Source: Rhodobacteraceae bacterium S2214 (GTDB taxonomy: Bacteria > Pseudomonadota > Alphaproteobacteria > Rhodobacterales > Rhodobacteraceae). From it: DNA of 64,000 nt. The notes below the pieces were generated by a model, which made no database searches, was not told the DNA's origin, and saw only the letters and a program-made list of their open reading frames with translations. Made by a program: the position numbers and the translations under genes. This document shows, in pieces, positions 23,277 through 32,506 of this stretch. The stretch spans positions 620,001 through 684,000 of the forward strand of contig CP081161.1 in the NCBI GenBank assembly GCA_025141675.1. The letters are read 5' to 3'. How positions within the stretch are numbered: position 1 is the stretch's first letter; every line of letters starts with the position of its first letter.

Positions 23277-24301
23277 GTCTGCCATCGCCATGCGCCATCG
23301 TCCCCCATGGTGCGCGTGGCGATGCCTGTCTGGTGCAGGTGGTTGAGGTGTGCCAGCGCCTCGACCAGCGCCAGACCGTAAGCACTGCGCCCGATCTTGC
23401 GTTTGAACAGTGGCACAAAGCATTCGCCACCTGTGCGCGGTTCTTTCAGGTGTTCGATCAACCGTTCCAGCGCCCCGTGATGATTTTCGATCATCTGACG
23501 TAGGCGTAGTGGCAGACCTGTGAACGGCAGTTTGTGACCCGGCAACACCAACTGGTCATCCGTCGCAAAGGGCTGAAAGCTTTCGCAGGCGTCGAGCCAT
23601 TCTTGGACCGGATCAGCGTCTGGTTCGGTTGGATACACACCAAGGTTCGCGCTGATAGAGGGCAGCAGTTGATCGCCGCCGACGACCAGATTGTCATCAC
23701 GAGACCAGAAGGTCGCATGTTCAGGGGCGTGGCCGTCGCCCATGCGGATGTCCCATGTGCGGCCACCGAATTGGACGGTGTCCCCATCGATCAGCCGCGT
23801 GTAGCCCATCGGCAGGGGATCAACACAATCGGCAAAGTTAAATGGACGTTCGGTTTTGCGATGCGCGAATTCTTCGGCAGACATGCCAGCGCGGCGATAG
23901 AAATCAAGCGCTTCGTCTGTATAGCTGGCTTGTTCGTCCAGCGTCAGCATCCGTGTCATCAGCCAGCCGGTGCGCGGCATCAGCAATTCGGCACCTTTGG
24001 CGATGAACCAGCCAGCAAGACCGACGTGATCAGGGTGGTGATGGGTGACGATCAGGCGGGACACGGGTTTACCTTGCAGTGGGCCCGCCAGCAGGGTTTC
24101 CCAGATTGCCTTGCCTTTTCGCGATGAAAAACCGGTATCGATGATTGTCCAGCTGTCACCTTCATCGAAAGCAAAGATGTTCACGTGGTCCAGCGCCATG
24201 GGCAGCGGTAGGCGCATCCAAAGGACACCGTCGGCGACCGTGATCGCCTCACCCTCGGGTGGTGGTGTGTCCCAAGGGTAGGTAATCAACGGCGTTGTCA
24301 T
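23273..24301 (-). CDS. MBL-fold metallohydrolase
   Basis: 342 residues. The metal motif THHHPDHVG is at about 86-94, with further ligands in GDGHAPEHATF, VGGDQLLP and PGHKLPF, giving the full set for a binuclear zinc hydrolase. A C-terminal helical extension (MIENHHGALERLIEHLK) is like glyoxalase II-type or RNase J-distant subgroups; the substrate is open. It lies 25 bases downstream of the acyl-CoA dehydrogenase gene on the same strand and may hydrolyse a thioester or lactone from the same pathway. Confidence 0.9.
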   Translation of the reverse strand: MTTPLITYPWDTPPPEGEAITVADGVLWMRLPLPMALDHVNIFAFDEGDSWTIIDTGFSSRKGKAIWETLLAGPLQGKPVSRLIVTHHHPDHVGLAGWFIAKGAELLMPRTGWLMTRMLTLDEQASYTDEALDFYRRAGMSAEEFAHRKTERPFNFADCVDPLPMGYTRLIDGDTVQFGGRTWDIRMGDGHAPEHATFWSRDDNLVVGGDQLLPSISANLGVYPTEPDADPVQEWLDACESFQPFATDDQLVLPGHKLPFTGLPLRLRQMIENHHGALERLIEHLKEPRTGGECFVPLFKRKIGRSAYGLALVEALAHLNHLHQTGIATRTMGDDGAWRWQT

Positions 24302-24326
24302 TGCATGTCCTGTCGGCGTTGGCCGC

Positions 24327-26030
24327 TTAGGCTGCGAAGTCGTCTGGTGTGATGGCCATCAGATCAGCGCTGCCAGTGCGCGTATGCGCCAAAAGGCTGG
24401 CGTGCTCTGGCAGTAACCGATTGATATAGAACCGTGCAAGGCGTTCGCGCGAAGCGTCGCCTGCGACAGCGGCTTGCAGATGAGCGTGACCACCCAATAC
24501 GCGCGCAAATGCACGCAGATAAGGAACCGCGCCTGCGAAACGGTCGGTCAGGTCATCCTGCGCGACCAACCATTCGGTCGTTTCACGCAGGTTTTCGATG
24601 GCCTGCCAAACAGCTTCGGCGAGGTTCGGGAATTTCTTCTTCGTGGCGTCCGTAATTTCTTGAATTTCTTCAAGCAAAGCAAAGGCGGCATCACCGCCGT
24701 CCATCAGTTTACGCGCAACGAGGTCCATGGCTTGGATGCCGTTGGTGCCTTCGTAGATCGCGGTCACGCGGACATCGCGGGAATATTGCGCGGCCCCTGT
24801 TTCTTCGATGAAGCCCATGCCGCCGTGCACTTGCACACCCATAGAGGCCACATCGATACCCGTGTCTGTTCCGAATGCTTTGCAGATCGGCGTCAGGAAC
24901 GCAGCGCGTGCTTTCCATTTCGGATCGTCAGTCGCCGTTGTCATGTCGATGGCGACAGCGTTCATCAAAGCGATAGCGCGGGCGGCAAAAACCTCTGCCT
25001 TCATCGTCGCCAGCATGCGGCGCACGTCAGCGTGTTCGATAATCGCACCCGTGCCCGGTGCTTTGCCTTGTTTGCGTTCATTTGCGTAAGCAACCGCGTG
25101 CTGCAATGCGCCTTCGGCAACACCAAGGCCCTGCACACCCACGCCCAAACGGGCGTTGTTCATCATCGTGAACATGGCGGCCATACCGCCGTTTTCAGGA
25201 CCGACGAGCCAGCCTTTCGCACCGGAATATTCCATCACAGCGGTCGGGGACCCGTGCAGGCCCATTTTGTGTTCCAGTGACACAACGCGCAGTTCATTGC
25301 GTTCGCCAAGGTTGCCGTCTGCGTCTGGAATGAACTTTGGCACCATGAACAGGCTGATGCCTTTGGTGCCCGGAACGCTATCCGGCAGACGGGCCAGCAC
25401 AAGGTGGCAGACGTTTTCGGTAAAGTCGTTGTCGCCCCAAGAGATATAGATTTTCTGGCCGGAAATCGCATAGCTGCCGTCGCCGTTTGGTTCGGCCTTT
25501 GACCGCAGCGCACCCACGTCAGAACCGGCCTGCGGTTCGGTCAGGTTCATTGTACCGCACCATTCGCCGGAAATGAGCTTCGGCAGATACAGATCTTTAA
25601 TTTCGTCTGACGCGTGATGCTCCAGCGCTTCGATCTGGCCCTGCGACATCAGCGGGTTCAACTGCAACGACAGGCAAGCAGACGACATCATATCGTTCAC
25701 AGCCGTTGTCAGCGTCATCGGAAGGCCCATGCCGCCAAAGTCAGGCGCGGCTGAAATCCCGATCCAGCCGCCTTCTGCGATTGCTTTGTAGCCGTCAGCG
25801 AAACCCGGGGATGTGCGCACAACGCCGTTTTCCAGAACAGCCGGATGTAGGTCACCGGGTCGTTGCAATGGCGCGAGTACGTTTTCGCACATCTTGGCGG
25901 CTTCTGTCAGGATGGCCTCTACCGTGTCAGACGTCGCATCCGCGAAGCGATCGGTGTCCGCAACGGCGCCGAAGCCTGCGATGGTGTCCATGAGAAAACG
26001 AATGTCTTGGACCGGTGCACGATATGGCAT
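24327..26030 (-). CDS. Acyl-CoA dehydrogenase (DmdC/FadE-like, long form)
   Basis: 567 residues from the ATG at 26030, which follows a strong AGGAGG; the longer frame to 26063 is rejected. It is the large acyl-CoA dehydrogenase type with an extra C-terminal domain, and begins MPYRAPVQDIRF like the methylmercaptopropionyl-CoA dehydrogenase DmdC and its paralogues. FAD/substrate motifs include MNLTEPQAGSDVGAL, the GVQVHGGMGFIEETG segment and YEGTNGIQAMDL. Substrate cannot be fixed: roseobacters carry several paralogues and neither dmdB nor dmdD is nearby. It is probably co-transcribed with the downstream MBL hydrolase. Confidence 0.92.
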   Translation of the reverse strand: MPYRAPVQDIRFLMDTIAGFGAVADTDRFADATSDTVEAILTEAAKMCENVLAPLQRPGDLHPAVLENGVVRTSPGFADGYKAIAEGGWIGISAAPDFGGMGLPMTLTTAVNDMMSSACLSLQLNPLMSQGQIEALEHHASDEIKDLYLPKLISGEWCGTMNLTEPQAGSDVGALRSKAEPNGDGSYAISGQKIYISWGDNDFTENVCHLVLARLPDSVPGTKGISLFMVPKFIPDADGNLGERNELRVVSLEHKMGLHGSPTAVMEYSGAKGWLVGPENGGMAAMFTMMNNARLGVGVQGLGVAEGALQHAVAYANERKQGKAPGTGAIIEHADVRRMLATMKAEVFAARAIALMNAVAIDMTTATDDPKWKARAAFLTPICKAFGTDTGIDVASMGVQVHGGMGFIEETGAAQYSRDVRVTAIYEGTNGIQAMDLVARKLMDGGDAAFALLEEIQEITDATKKKFPNLAEAVWQAIENLRETTEWLVAQDDLTDRFAGAVPYLRAFARVLGGHAHLQAAVAGDASRERLARFYINRLLPEHASLLAHTRTGSADLMAITPDDFAA

Positions 26031-26143
26031 GAGGACCTCCTGAGGGCGGCTGCGGCTTGGCAAGAACGCAAGCCGCGCTTATGGGTAAAAGTTACCCGCA
26101 AAATGTGCCATGTCCGGCACCCCATCAACTGAAACGCCACGTC

Positions 26144-27094
26144 ATGACTTTTGCCGCCTCACGTCGACTGACCGCAGACCCGCGCGGAATCGCACAAGCG
26201 GCGCATATTTGGGCGGACGGTGGGCTGGTCGCGGTCCCGACTGAAACTGTGTACGGGCTTGGCGCTGATGCACGCGATGATACAGCCGTTGCGCGCATTT
26301 ACGAAGCAAAGGGGCGTCCGTCATTCAATCCGTTGATTGTGCATGTCCCCGACTTGGCGGCGGCAGAGATATATTGTGTTTTCAATGATGATGCGCAGCG
26401 TTTAGCGCAGGCATTTTGGCCGGGCGCATTGACGCTGGTGCTGCCGATTAAGCCTGACGCGGGCATCAGCAAGCTGGTCACGGCAGGATTGGACACATTG
26501 GCCGTGCGTGTGCCCGATCACCCGCTCGCGCGTGATGTCCTAAATGCGTTCGGTGGGCCGATCGCGGCCCCTTCAGCCAATCTGTCGGGACGGATTAGTC
26601 CGACGACGGCCGATCATGTTTTGGCGGGCTTGGATGGTCGGATTGATGCCGTGCTAGATGGCGGTGCTTGCCCCGTCGGCGTCGAATCGACAATTGTTGC
26701 CTGTGTGGGTGTGCCTGCATTGCTACGCACAGGGGGCGTTCCCGTCGAGGCGTTGTCGGCCTGTCTTGGTCAGCCGCTTTTGCAGCCCGATGATCCGGAC
26801 ACCCCGCAAGCACCGGGACAATTGGCATCGCATTATGCGCCGCAAGGAACGGTCCGCTTGAACGTGACGGAACTGCACGACGGTGAGGTGCTTCTGGGGT
26901 TTGGTCCGGTAGATGCGGACGTCAATCTGTCGCCAAGCGGTGATCTGATAGAGGCCGCATCGCAGTTGTTTGCCTGCCTGCATCAGTTGGACGAGATGGG
27001 TGCTGCGCATATTGCGGTATCGCCAATTCCACAAACCGGATTGGGTGCCGCAATCAATGATCGCTTGAAAAGAGCGGCTGCCCCGCGCGATTGA
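26144..27094 (+). CDS. tsaC: L-threonylcarbamoyladenylate synthase (Sua5 type)
   Basis: 316 residues from the ATG at 26144; the open frame extends upstream to 26057 without a start signal. The YrdC domain (about 1-200) shows PTETVYGLGADA, KGRPSFNPLIVHV and SAPSANLSG-type segments (here AAPSANLSGRISPT). PGQLASHYAPQG marks the Sua5 linker before the C-terminal domain. It makes threonylcarbamoyl-AMP for the t6A37 modification of tRNAs reading ANN codons. Divergent from the acyl-CoA dehydrogenase gene. Confidence 0.94.
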   Translation: MTFAASRRLTADPRGIAQAAHIWADGGLVAVPTETVYGLGADARDDTAVARIYEAKGRPSFNPLIVHVPDLAAAEIYCVFNDDAQRLAQAFWPGALTLVLPIKPDAGISKLVTAGLDTLAVRVPDHPLARDVLNAFGGPIAAPSANLSGRISPTTADHVLAGLDGRIDAVLDGGACPVGVESTIVACVGVPALLRTGGVPVEALSACLGQPLLQPDDPDTPQAPGQLASHYAPQGTVRLNVTELHDGEVLLGFGPVDADVNLSPSGDLIEAASQLFACLHQLDEMGAAHIAVSPIPQTGLGAAINDRLKRAAAPRD

Positions 27095-27122
27095 GGTCGA
27101 ATCTTCTGTTAAAGTCCGAGCC

Positions 27123-27449
27123 TTATCCGGCGTTTTGCCGTTCGATATAGCTGCGCAGTTCTTCCGCCTCGCGCCGTGCTTCGCGTAGGCCATCCATGGC
27201 GGCCCGCAATTCGGCTTCGGTTTGGGCGTGTTGGTTGGTCATCTCAGCTTCACGTTGCTGCAAATAAGTGATCGCCTGATCGCGCGTTTCTTCGGCGTCG
27301 TGCAGGGATTGGGCCATCTTATCCAATTCACCGATTTCGGCTTTGGTCACACGGGTAAACCGGTTGATCAGCCAGCTCGCAAACCATCCAAGGGCAAAGG
27401 CCACAAAAAGGATAATTGCGGTGGCAATGATAAATTCGGTTCTATTCAC
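27123..27449 (-). CDS. Membrane-anchored coiled-coil protein
   Basis: 108 residues: an N-terminal membrane helix (FIIATAIILFVAFALGWFAS) followed by a long, charged helix that should form a coiled coil (about 40-105; repeated Glu, Ala and Arg with leucines). No enzyme motif. It starts 13 bases after the OmpA-family gene on the same strand, so it may act in the same envelope function. I do not recognise a named family. Confidence 0.8.
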   Translation of the reverse strand: MNRTEFIIATAIILFVAFALGWFASWLINRFTRVTKAEIGELDKMAQSLHDAEETRDQAITYLQQREAEMTNQHAQTEAELRAAMDGLREARREAEELRSYIERQNAG

Positions 27450-27462
27450 GTCAGGTCCGTTC

Positions 27463-29328
27463 TTATTCTTGTGCTGGTGCTTCGGCTTCTTCTAGCGCCG
27501 TTGGTACTTCGGGTGTTGTTTCGGGCACAATAAGCCGGAATTCAATACGCCTGTTCGCTTCACGACCTTCGGCTGTGTCATTATCCGCAATTGGATCAGC
27601 CTCACCATAGCCTTTTGCTTCAAAACTGGAAACCGGAACACGGCGGGCACGCAGCGCATCAAGCACGGCGCTGGCCCGTTCTTGCGACAGTTGCGCATTC
27701 ATTTCTTCGCGGCCTTGGCTGTCTGTATAGCCCGCAATTTCGATCCGCAGATCAGGGCAGCGTTTCAGAATATCCGCGATTTCATCGACAACAGCTGTTG
27801 TGTCGGACGTGATCGACGATGCACCGGGATCGAATGTAATTTTCCGGACAGCCGTGACTTCGGTGATCTTGGCGACGCATTCTTCGGGCGTTGGCAGACC
27901 TGCAATCGGATCAAGTTCTTTGACATATTCAACTTCGATATCGAATTCGGCCGATTGTCCCAGTTTATCAATCAGCAGGCGAGAGATATCAGCCTGCGCT
28001 GTCTCTGAACCGGTTTTCCCGCGCACAGTGACGGAAGCTGGTTCAACGACGACGGACCCGTTAGACAATTCAGACATCGCTTCAATGCCGGCCAACACGC
28101 GGATGACCCAACCGGAGGGAAGATCGTCAACAACGCGCGTGCCAATCGTTACGTTGCTTTGCCCGAACTTTGCGGATGCATAGTTGCCCGCTGTTGTATT
28201 GGTCAGTTCGTCCGGCACGCGTCCGCGCAGCTGCACAGCACCTTCAGGGCTACGTGTAATCGTGAATTGCGGTGGGCCCGCGGATGGATCGGTCGGTGCG
28301 CGTGGTAGATCGGACGCAAGCGCATAGACGTCTGGCAACGCATTTTCCAACTGACCGACAACGCGGTCGAATGTCGTTTGCGCGGTGCCTTGCTGCGCGA
28401 CAAGCGCGATATCGGTGTCAGAGATCGTGACAGTGCCGCCGCCAAGATCTTTGACCGCTGTGATCGACAAAGCGACCGCTTCGCCCCACGTCCGTGATGG
28501 CACGCCAAGCGCCTCGATACAGCCGGGGTCGCCTGTAAATCCTGCATCTTCTGCGGCAGCAACGATGGCGGACAATGCTTCGGTGCTATCAACGGCACAG
28601 GCATCGAAACGCGCGCCTTCTTCATCGATTGCAAAGCGTGTGGTGAATGGAGAAATGACAGGTCGCGGTGCCGTTAGATCGACCGTAACCCAGACATTTG
28701 TCGGTTTATTGCGGGACAGGTTGCTTTCCAGTTCCGCTTTTTCCAGTTCGGAATCGGTGATTGCATTCACAAGCACACGTTTCGACGAAACAGAGATTTT
28801 CGAGCGCGGCAAATCAGACAAGGCGCGCAGCGCATAGTTCAGGGCGGGTTGCCACGTTTCGGGAACTGGATAATCCGCAACTTCGAGCAGATCAGTGACG
28901 TCTTGGCCGTCTGCGATGTCCGCGATCCGTTCAGCCAGCGCTTCGCGGTCGGTATCGGCGGGGATTAGCCCAATCAAGGATACGCCGCTGTCGTTGCGCA
29001 GAATTTCAATCGCAAATTCGGGCGGCGCGATGGACTGCGAATCAATCACGTCCATGTTGTCGATGACGCGGCTGGCGTCCACGATGCTCCCTGCGGCGGA
29101 AATAGCGCGGAACCGAACAGCTTCGGATGGGGCTTGGCCTTCCAGCACAACTTGCAGTCCATCACTGACCACAGAAGCCCAGTCATGCCCTTGATCTATT
29201 AGGACTTCACGCACGCCCACGACGGACCGTTCTTCGATGAATGTAACCGCGGCCCGCGCAGAGACGACGCAGACGCCAGCGGCGGCTGCAAAAACGACGA
29301 GGCGGGTGAATAAGGCAGATAGACGCAT
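27463..29328 (-). CDS. OmpA-family protein with BON-like repeats
   Basis: 621 residues. A signal peptide (about 1-27) is followed by several repeated alpha/beta units of BON type; recurring phrases such as GLQVVLEGQAPSEAVRFRA and GAVQLRGRVPDE show the repeat. The C-terminal 120 residues are an OmpA-like peptidoglycan-binding domain (GYTDSQGREEMNAQLSQERA, then EANRRIEF). It resembles the Mycobacterium ArfA layout, though relation is uncertain. Likely a periplasmic protein that links membrane and murein. It is the first gene of a pair with the coiled-coil protein. Confidence 0.88.
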   Translation of the reverse strand: MRLSALFTRLVVFAAAAGVCVVSARAAVTFIEERSVVGVREVLIDQGHDWASVVSDGLQVVLEGQAPSEAVRFRAISAAGSIVDASRVIDNMDVIDSQSIAPPEFAIEILRNDSGVSLIGLIPADTDREALAERIADIADGQDVTDLLEVADYPVPETWQPALNYALRALSDLPRSKISVSSKRVLVNAITDSELEKAELESNLSRNKPTNVWVTVDLTAPRPVISPFTTRFAIDEEGARFDACAVDSTEALSAIVAAAEDAGFTGDPGCIEALGVPSRTWGEAVALSITAVKDLGGGTVTISDTDIALVAQQGTAQTTFDRVVGQLENALPDVYALASDLPRAPTDPSAGPPQFTITRSPEGAVQLRGRVPDELTNTTAGNYASAKFGQSNVTIGTRVVDDLPSGWVIRVLAGIEAMSELSNGSVVVEPASVTVRGKTGSETAQADISRLLIDKLGQSAEFDIEVEYVKELDPIAGLPTPEECVAKITEVTAVRKITFDPGASSITSDTTAVVDEIADILKRCPDLRIEIAGYTDSQGREEMNAQLSQERASAVLDALRARRVPVSSFEAKGYGEADPIADNDTAEGREANRRIEFRLIVPETTPEVPTALEEAEAPAQE

Positions 29329-29389
29329 TACTTTTGAAATTTTCTCATATTTGCATCAACTGCATAGGCCCCAAATGCCTAAGGTTCAA

Positions 29390-30361
29390 TCAAAGGAAAA
29401 ACGCGACGGCGAAAAAGACCAGCGGGATTAAGCCTGCGTTCCGGTTTGACCGGAATAGCATCAGCAACCTGTCGTTGTCGTCAGGGTCGAACCGGCCCAA
29501 TTGCCACATCAGGTGCCAACCCATCGCCCAAGGCCCGCCAAGAGCGACGACAAGCGACAAGAACGACCGATCAATGGTCGCAATGACAACGGCAAGTCCC
29601 AGCAAAAGGACTGTCCCGATCAGGAAATATCGTAGCCAGGTTCTGGTATTATCACCAAACAAACGGGCCGTTGACTTAACCCCGATCAGCGCGTCGTCTT
29701 CAGTGTCTTGATGTGCATAGATGGTGTCGTAGAACAACGTCCACGATATCCCAGCGACATACAAGACGACCGCCGGCCAGCCTAAGCTGCCTGTTGACGC
29801 GGCCCATGCCAGCAGCGCGCCCCAGTTGAATGCAAGACCCAGAAACACCTGCGGCCACCATGTGAACCGTTTTGCGAATGGATAGATGGCGACAGGAATA
29901 ATAGACAAGAACCCCAGTCCGATTGCGGTCATCGGGAAGGTCAGCAAGATCGCAAGCGAAACCAGCGCCTGCGCGGCCATCCAGATATAGGCGCCTTTCA
30001 CGGACACCTGTCCCGATGGAATTGGTCGTGATCGGGTTCTAGCGACCTTTGCGTCAAATTCGCGATCAGTGATGTCGTTCCACGTGCATCCCGCGCCACG
30101 CATCAGGAATGCCCCAATGCCGCATCCTGCGATGATCCAAACGCTAAACGTCGTGAAACTGCCTGTCATGAGGCTCGCCAATGCGACCGCCCACAGACAG
30201 GGAACATACAACAGCCATGTCCCAATAGGCCGATCAGCACGCGATAAACGTAGATACCCACGTGTTGGGGAAGGCGCGAAATGGTCGACCCAATTGTCAG
30301 CGCTGTCCGCAACGGTCCCGAATTGGGCTTCGCCCTCTGGCGTCTTGTCGATCTCGGTCAT
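29390..30361 (-). CDS. ubiA: 4-hydroxybenzoate polyprenyltransferase
   Basis: 323 residues with eight to nine membrane helices and both Asp-rich motifs: NDITDREFD (near 116-124) and the second in DTIYAHQDTEDD. It attaches the polyprenyl tail to 4-hydroxybenzoate in ubiquinone synthesis at the inner membrane. A 40-residue hydrophilic N-terminal extension precedes the first helix. Its ATG lies only 11 bases from the divergent rsmE start, so its promoter must lie within rsmE. Confidence 0.94.
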   Translation of the reverse strand: MTEIDKTPEGEAQFGTVADSADNWVDHFAPSPTRGYLRLSRADRPIGTWLLYVPCLWAVALASLMTGSFTTFSVWIIAGCGIGAFLMRGAGCTWNDITDREFDAKVARTRSRPIPSGQVSVKGAYIWMAAQALVSLAILLTFPMTAIGLGFLSIIPVAIYPFAKRFTWWPQVFLGLAFNWGALLAWAASTGSLGWPAVVLYVAGISWTLFYDTIYAHQDTEDDALIGVKSTARLFGDNTRTWLRYFLIGTVLLLGLAVVIATIDRSFLSLVVALGGPWAMGWHLMWQLGRFDPDDNDRLLMLFRSNRNAGLIPLVFFAVAFFL

Positions 30362-30372
30362 AAAGTCCGCCT

Positions 30373-31101
30373 ATGGCATCGAAAGTTCGTCTTTATGTAG
30401 ATCATCCCCTTGGTGAAGGGCAATTGGTTCCGTTGTCGCGGGATCAAGCCCATTATCTATTCGGGGTGATGCGTATGTCCGCTGGCACAGTCCTGTCGTT
30501 GATCAACGGGCGTGATGGTGAATGGGACGCAGAAGTCGCCGAGGCAGGCAAACGCAGCGGCGTGCTGGCCTGCCAGGCGCAGACCAAGCCAATGCAGTAT
30601 CCCCCTGACCTTTGGCTCTTGTTCGCGCCGATCCGCAAAGAACGCATGTCGTTCATCGTGGAAAAAGCAACCGAACTCGGGGCGGCAAAGATTATGCCGG
30701 TGCAAACTGCCTATACGAATAACGGGGACCGCGTGCGGCTTGAGAAACTGCAAGCGCAGGTGGTCGAGGCGACCGAACAATGCGGCGGTACTTTCGTGCC
30801 TGAAATGACCGCGCCTGCGAAGTTGAAACAAGTGCTGGCCGGATGGGACGCATCGCGCACGCTTTATTTCTGCGACGAGGCGATGATTGGCGAAACTGCT
30901 GGTTTTACCGGACCGCCACCGGAAAATGGTGCCGCTATCCTGATTGGGCCAGAGGGTGGTTTTTCCCCCGAAGAACGCGAAATACTGCGAAATCTGCCAT
31001 ATTCACAGATAATTAGTCTGGGTCCGCGTATATTGCGGGCAGAAACAGCCGCTGTGGCTGCTTTGACGCTTTGGCAGAATGCGATGGGCGATTGGCAATG
31101 A
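30373..31101 (+). CDS. rsmE: 16S rRNA (uracil(1498)-N(3))-methyltransferase
   Basis: 242 residues. The SPOUT fold is recognisable from the C-terminal LIGPEGGFSPEE and SLGPRILRAETAAVAAL motifs, which form the knot that binds S-adenosylmethionine. The N-terminal PUA-like domain starts at KVRLYVDH. The downstream GNAT gene overlaps the stop by four bases. Start context is poor in ribosome binding sequence, consistent with the very tight divergent arrangement with ubiA. Confidence 0.95.
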   Translation: MASKVRLYVDHPLGEGQLVPLSRDQAHYLFGVMRMSAGTVLSLINGRDGEWDAEVAEAGKRSGVLACQAQTKPMQYPPDLWLLFAPIRKERMSFIVEKATELGAAKIMPVQTAYTNNGDRVRLEKLQAQVVEATEQCGGTFVPEMTAPAKLKQVLAGWDASRTLYFCDEAMIGETAGFTGPPPENGAAILIGPEGGFSPEEREILRNLPYSQIISLGPRILRAETAAVAALTLWQNAMGDWQ

Positions 31102-31937
31102 TCCGTGTAGACGACGGGGATCGGGAAGCCTTGGTCGATTTCATGCTCGCCCACGCGCCAATCCTGATGTTCCCACTGACAAACCTGACCCGCTACGGCA
31201 TGGGCAGCAGCCATCCACGCGCGATCAGTGCTTGGGTGGCCAAAGATGGCGATAAGATCACGGATGTGTTGACGATCAGCGCAGAAGGGATCGTATTTCC
31301 ATGTTGCCCGAACGGCGATTGGGCCAGCGTCGCGTCGGTGATCAAAGGACGGCAAATCAAAGGGTTCATTGGCGAAGGCCAACAGGTCGCAGCTGTACGC
31401 CACGCGACTGGCCTGACGCGCAAGGCAAACCTTGACGCCACTGAACCGTCGTTTGTTCTGAACATTGCGGATATGGGAATGCCGGATGTTGATGGTTTTT
31501 CGCTCCACCCGCTGTCCGCAGCATCACGCGCCTTATTGATCGACTGGCGGGCCCATTATCAAATGGACACGCTAGAGGCTCCAAAAGACGTGGCGCATGA
31601 TCGGGCGATCAGGGAAATCGACGCCTACCTCGCGGCAGATTCGCACCGCGTTCTGTTTAAAGATGGGGTGCCTGTTTCAATGACAGGCTTCAACGCGCAA
31701 CTCCCAGAGATCGTGCAAATCGGCGGTGTTTATACGCCACCAGAATTCCGGTCACGCGGTTTTGCGCGGGTGGCTCTTGCGATGCACCTCATGGAAGCGT
31801 CTATTGATGGGGTCACAACAGCGGTGTTGTCGGCGGCGAATGATGCTGCGGCACGCGCTTATGTGGCGATTGGATTTGAACGCACCGGCAGTTTTGCCAT
31901 CGCGATTTACGAGGATGCACAGGTCGCCCATGGCTGA
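31098..31937 (+). CDS. GNAT family N-acetyltransferase
   Basis: 279 residues from the ATG at 31098 (overlap ATGA with rsmE). The C-terminal half holds the acetyl-CoA motif VYTPPEFRSRGFARVALAM and the AARAYVAIGFERTG strand. The N-terminal half is a degenerate second GNAT-like domain. Substrate unknown; cysteine/glutathione or translation-related roles are speculative despite the neighbours rsmE and gshA. Confidence 0.85.
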   Translation: MIRVDDGDREALVDFMLAHAPILMFPLTNLTRYGMGSSHPRAISAWVAKDGDKITDVLTISAEGIVFPCCPNGDWASVASVIKGRQIKGFIGEGQQVAAVRHATGLTRKANLDATEPSFVLNIADMGMPDVDGFSLHPLSAASRALLIDWRAHYQMDTLEAPKDVAHDRAIREIDAYLAADSHRVLFKDGVPVSMTGFNAQLPEIVQIGGVYTPPEFRSRGFARVALAMHLMEASIDGVTTAVLSAANDAAARAYVAIGFERTGSFAIAIYEDAQVAHG

Positions 31938-32448
31938 TTTCTTTCGACCCGAAGCGAAAGCCACGATCTGGCGGTTTCGCGATGTTTGGGGTGCCTTGCT
32001 GGTGTTGGCGCTTGGTGTTTGGTGGTCGATCACCGGCCTCGGGTTTGTGACTTGGCTGGGATATATCATTGCGGCGATTGGTGTGATGCTGTTGGTCGCG
32101 GGCATCCAGCGTGGGCGGTTTCGCCAAGGCAGTGATGGCCCAGGGATTGTGCAGATCACCGAACGTAGGTTGGCCTATTTCGGCCCGCTTGATGGCGGTG
32201 TCATGGACATCAACGATATGTCGCGGCTGAGCTTTGACCCCACTGGGCATCCCGCCCCTTATTGGGTGCTAACCGGACCAGAGGCGCGCGACATCGCGAT
32301 TCCAACAACAGCCACAGGGGCCGAAGCCTTGTTTGATGTGTTCTCAGCCTTACCTGACCTAAAGACTGAAAAGCTGTTGGGCGTTCTATCTGATCCACCA
32401 GCACAACGTGTTGTGATCTGGCAGAGACCAGTTCATCTCTTGCATTAA
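31930..32448 (+). CDS. Conserved membrane protein of unknown function
   Basis: 172 residues from the ATG at 31930, overlapping the GNAT gene end by 8 bases. Two adjacent membrane helices (about 20-60: WGALLVLALGVWWSITG and YIIAAIGVMLLVAGI) are followed by a soluble C-terminal domain of about 110 residues with PH-like strands (VQITERRLAYFGPLDGG). Position between rsmE and gshA is operonic but not informative. Confidence 0.78.
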   Translation: MADFFRPEAKATIWRFRDVWGALLVLALGVWWSITGLGFVTWLGYIIAAIGVMLLVAGIQRGRFRQGSDGPGIVQITERRLAYFGPLDGGVMDINDMSRLSFDPTGHPAPYWVLTGPEARDIAIPTTATGAEALFDVFSALPDLKTEKLLGVLSDPPAQRVVIWQRPVHLLH

Positions 32449-32506
32449 CCCGCGACTGGGTTCACCAGATAAATCCAGAATATTCCAAGTTGAGAAAGAC
32501 CAGCAG

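Noticed and set aside
24474..25280. 268-residue open frame opposite the acyl-CoA dehydrogenase gene
   Set aside because: Antisense shadow of a strongly conserved enzyme gene, with His/Cys/Arg-rich composition and no recognisable domain.
24327..26030. Calling the acyl-CoA dehydrogenase DmdC with certainty
   Set aside because: The fold and N-terminus fit, but roseobacters carry several paralogues and no dmdB or dmdD gene is nearby.
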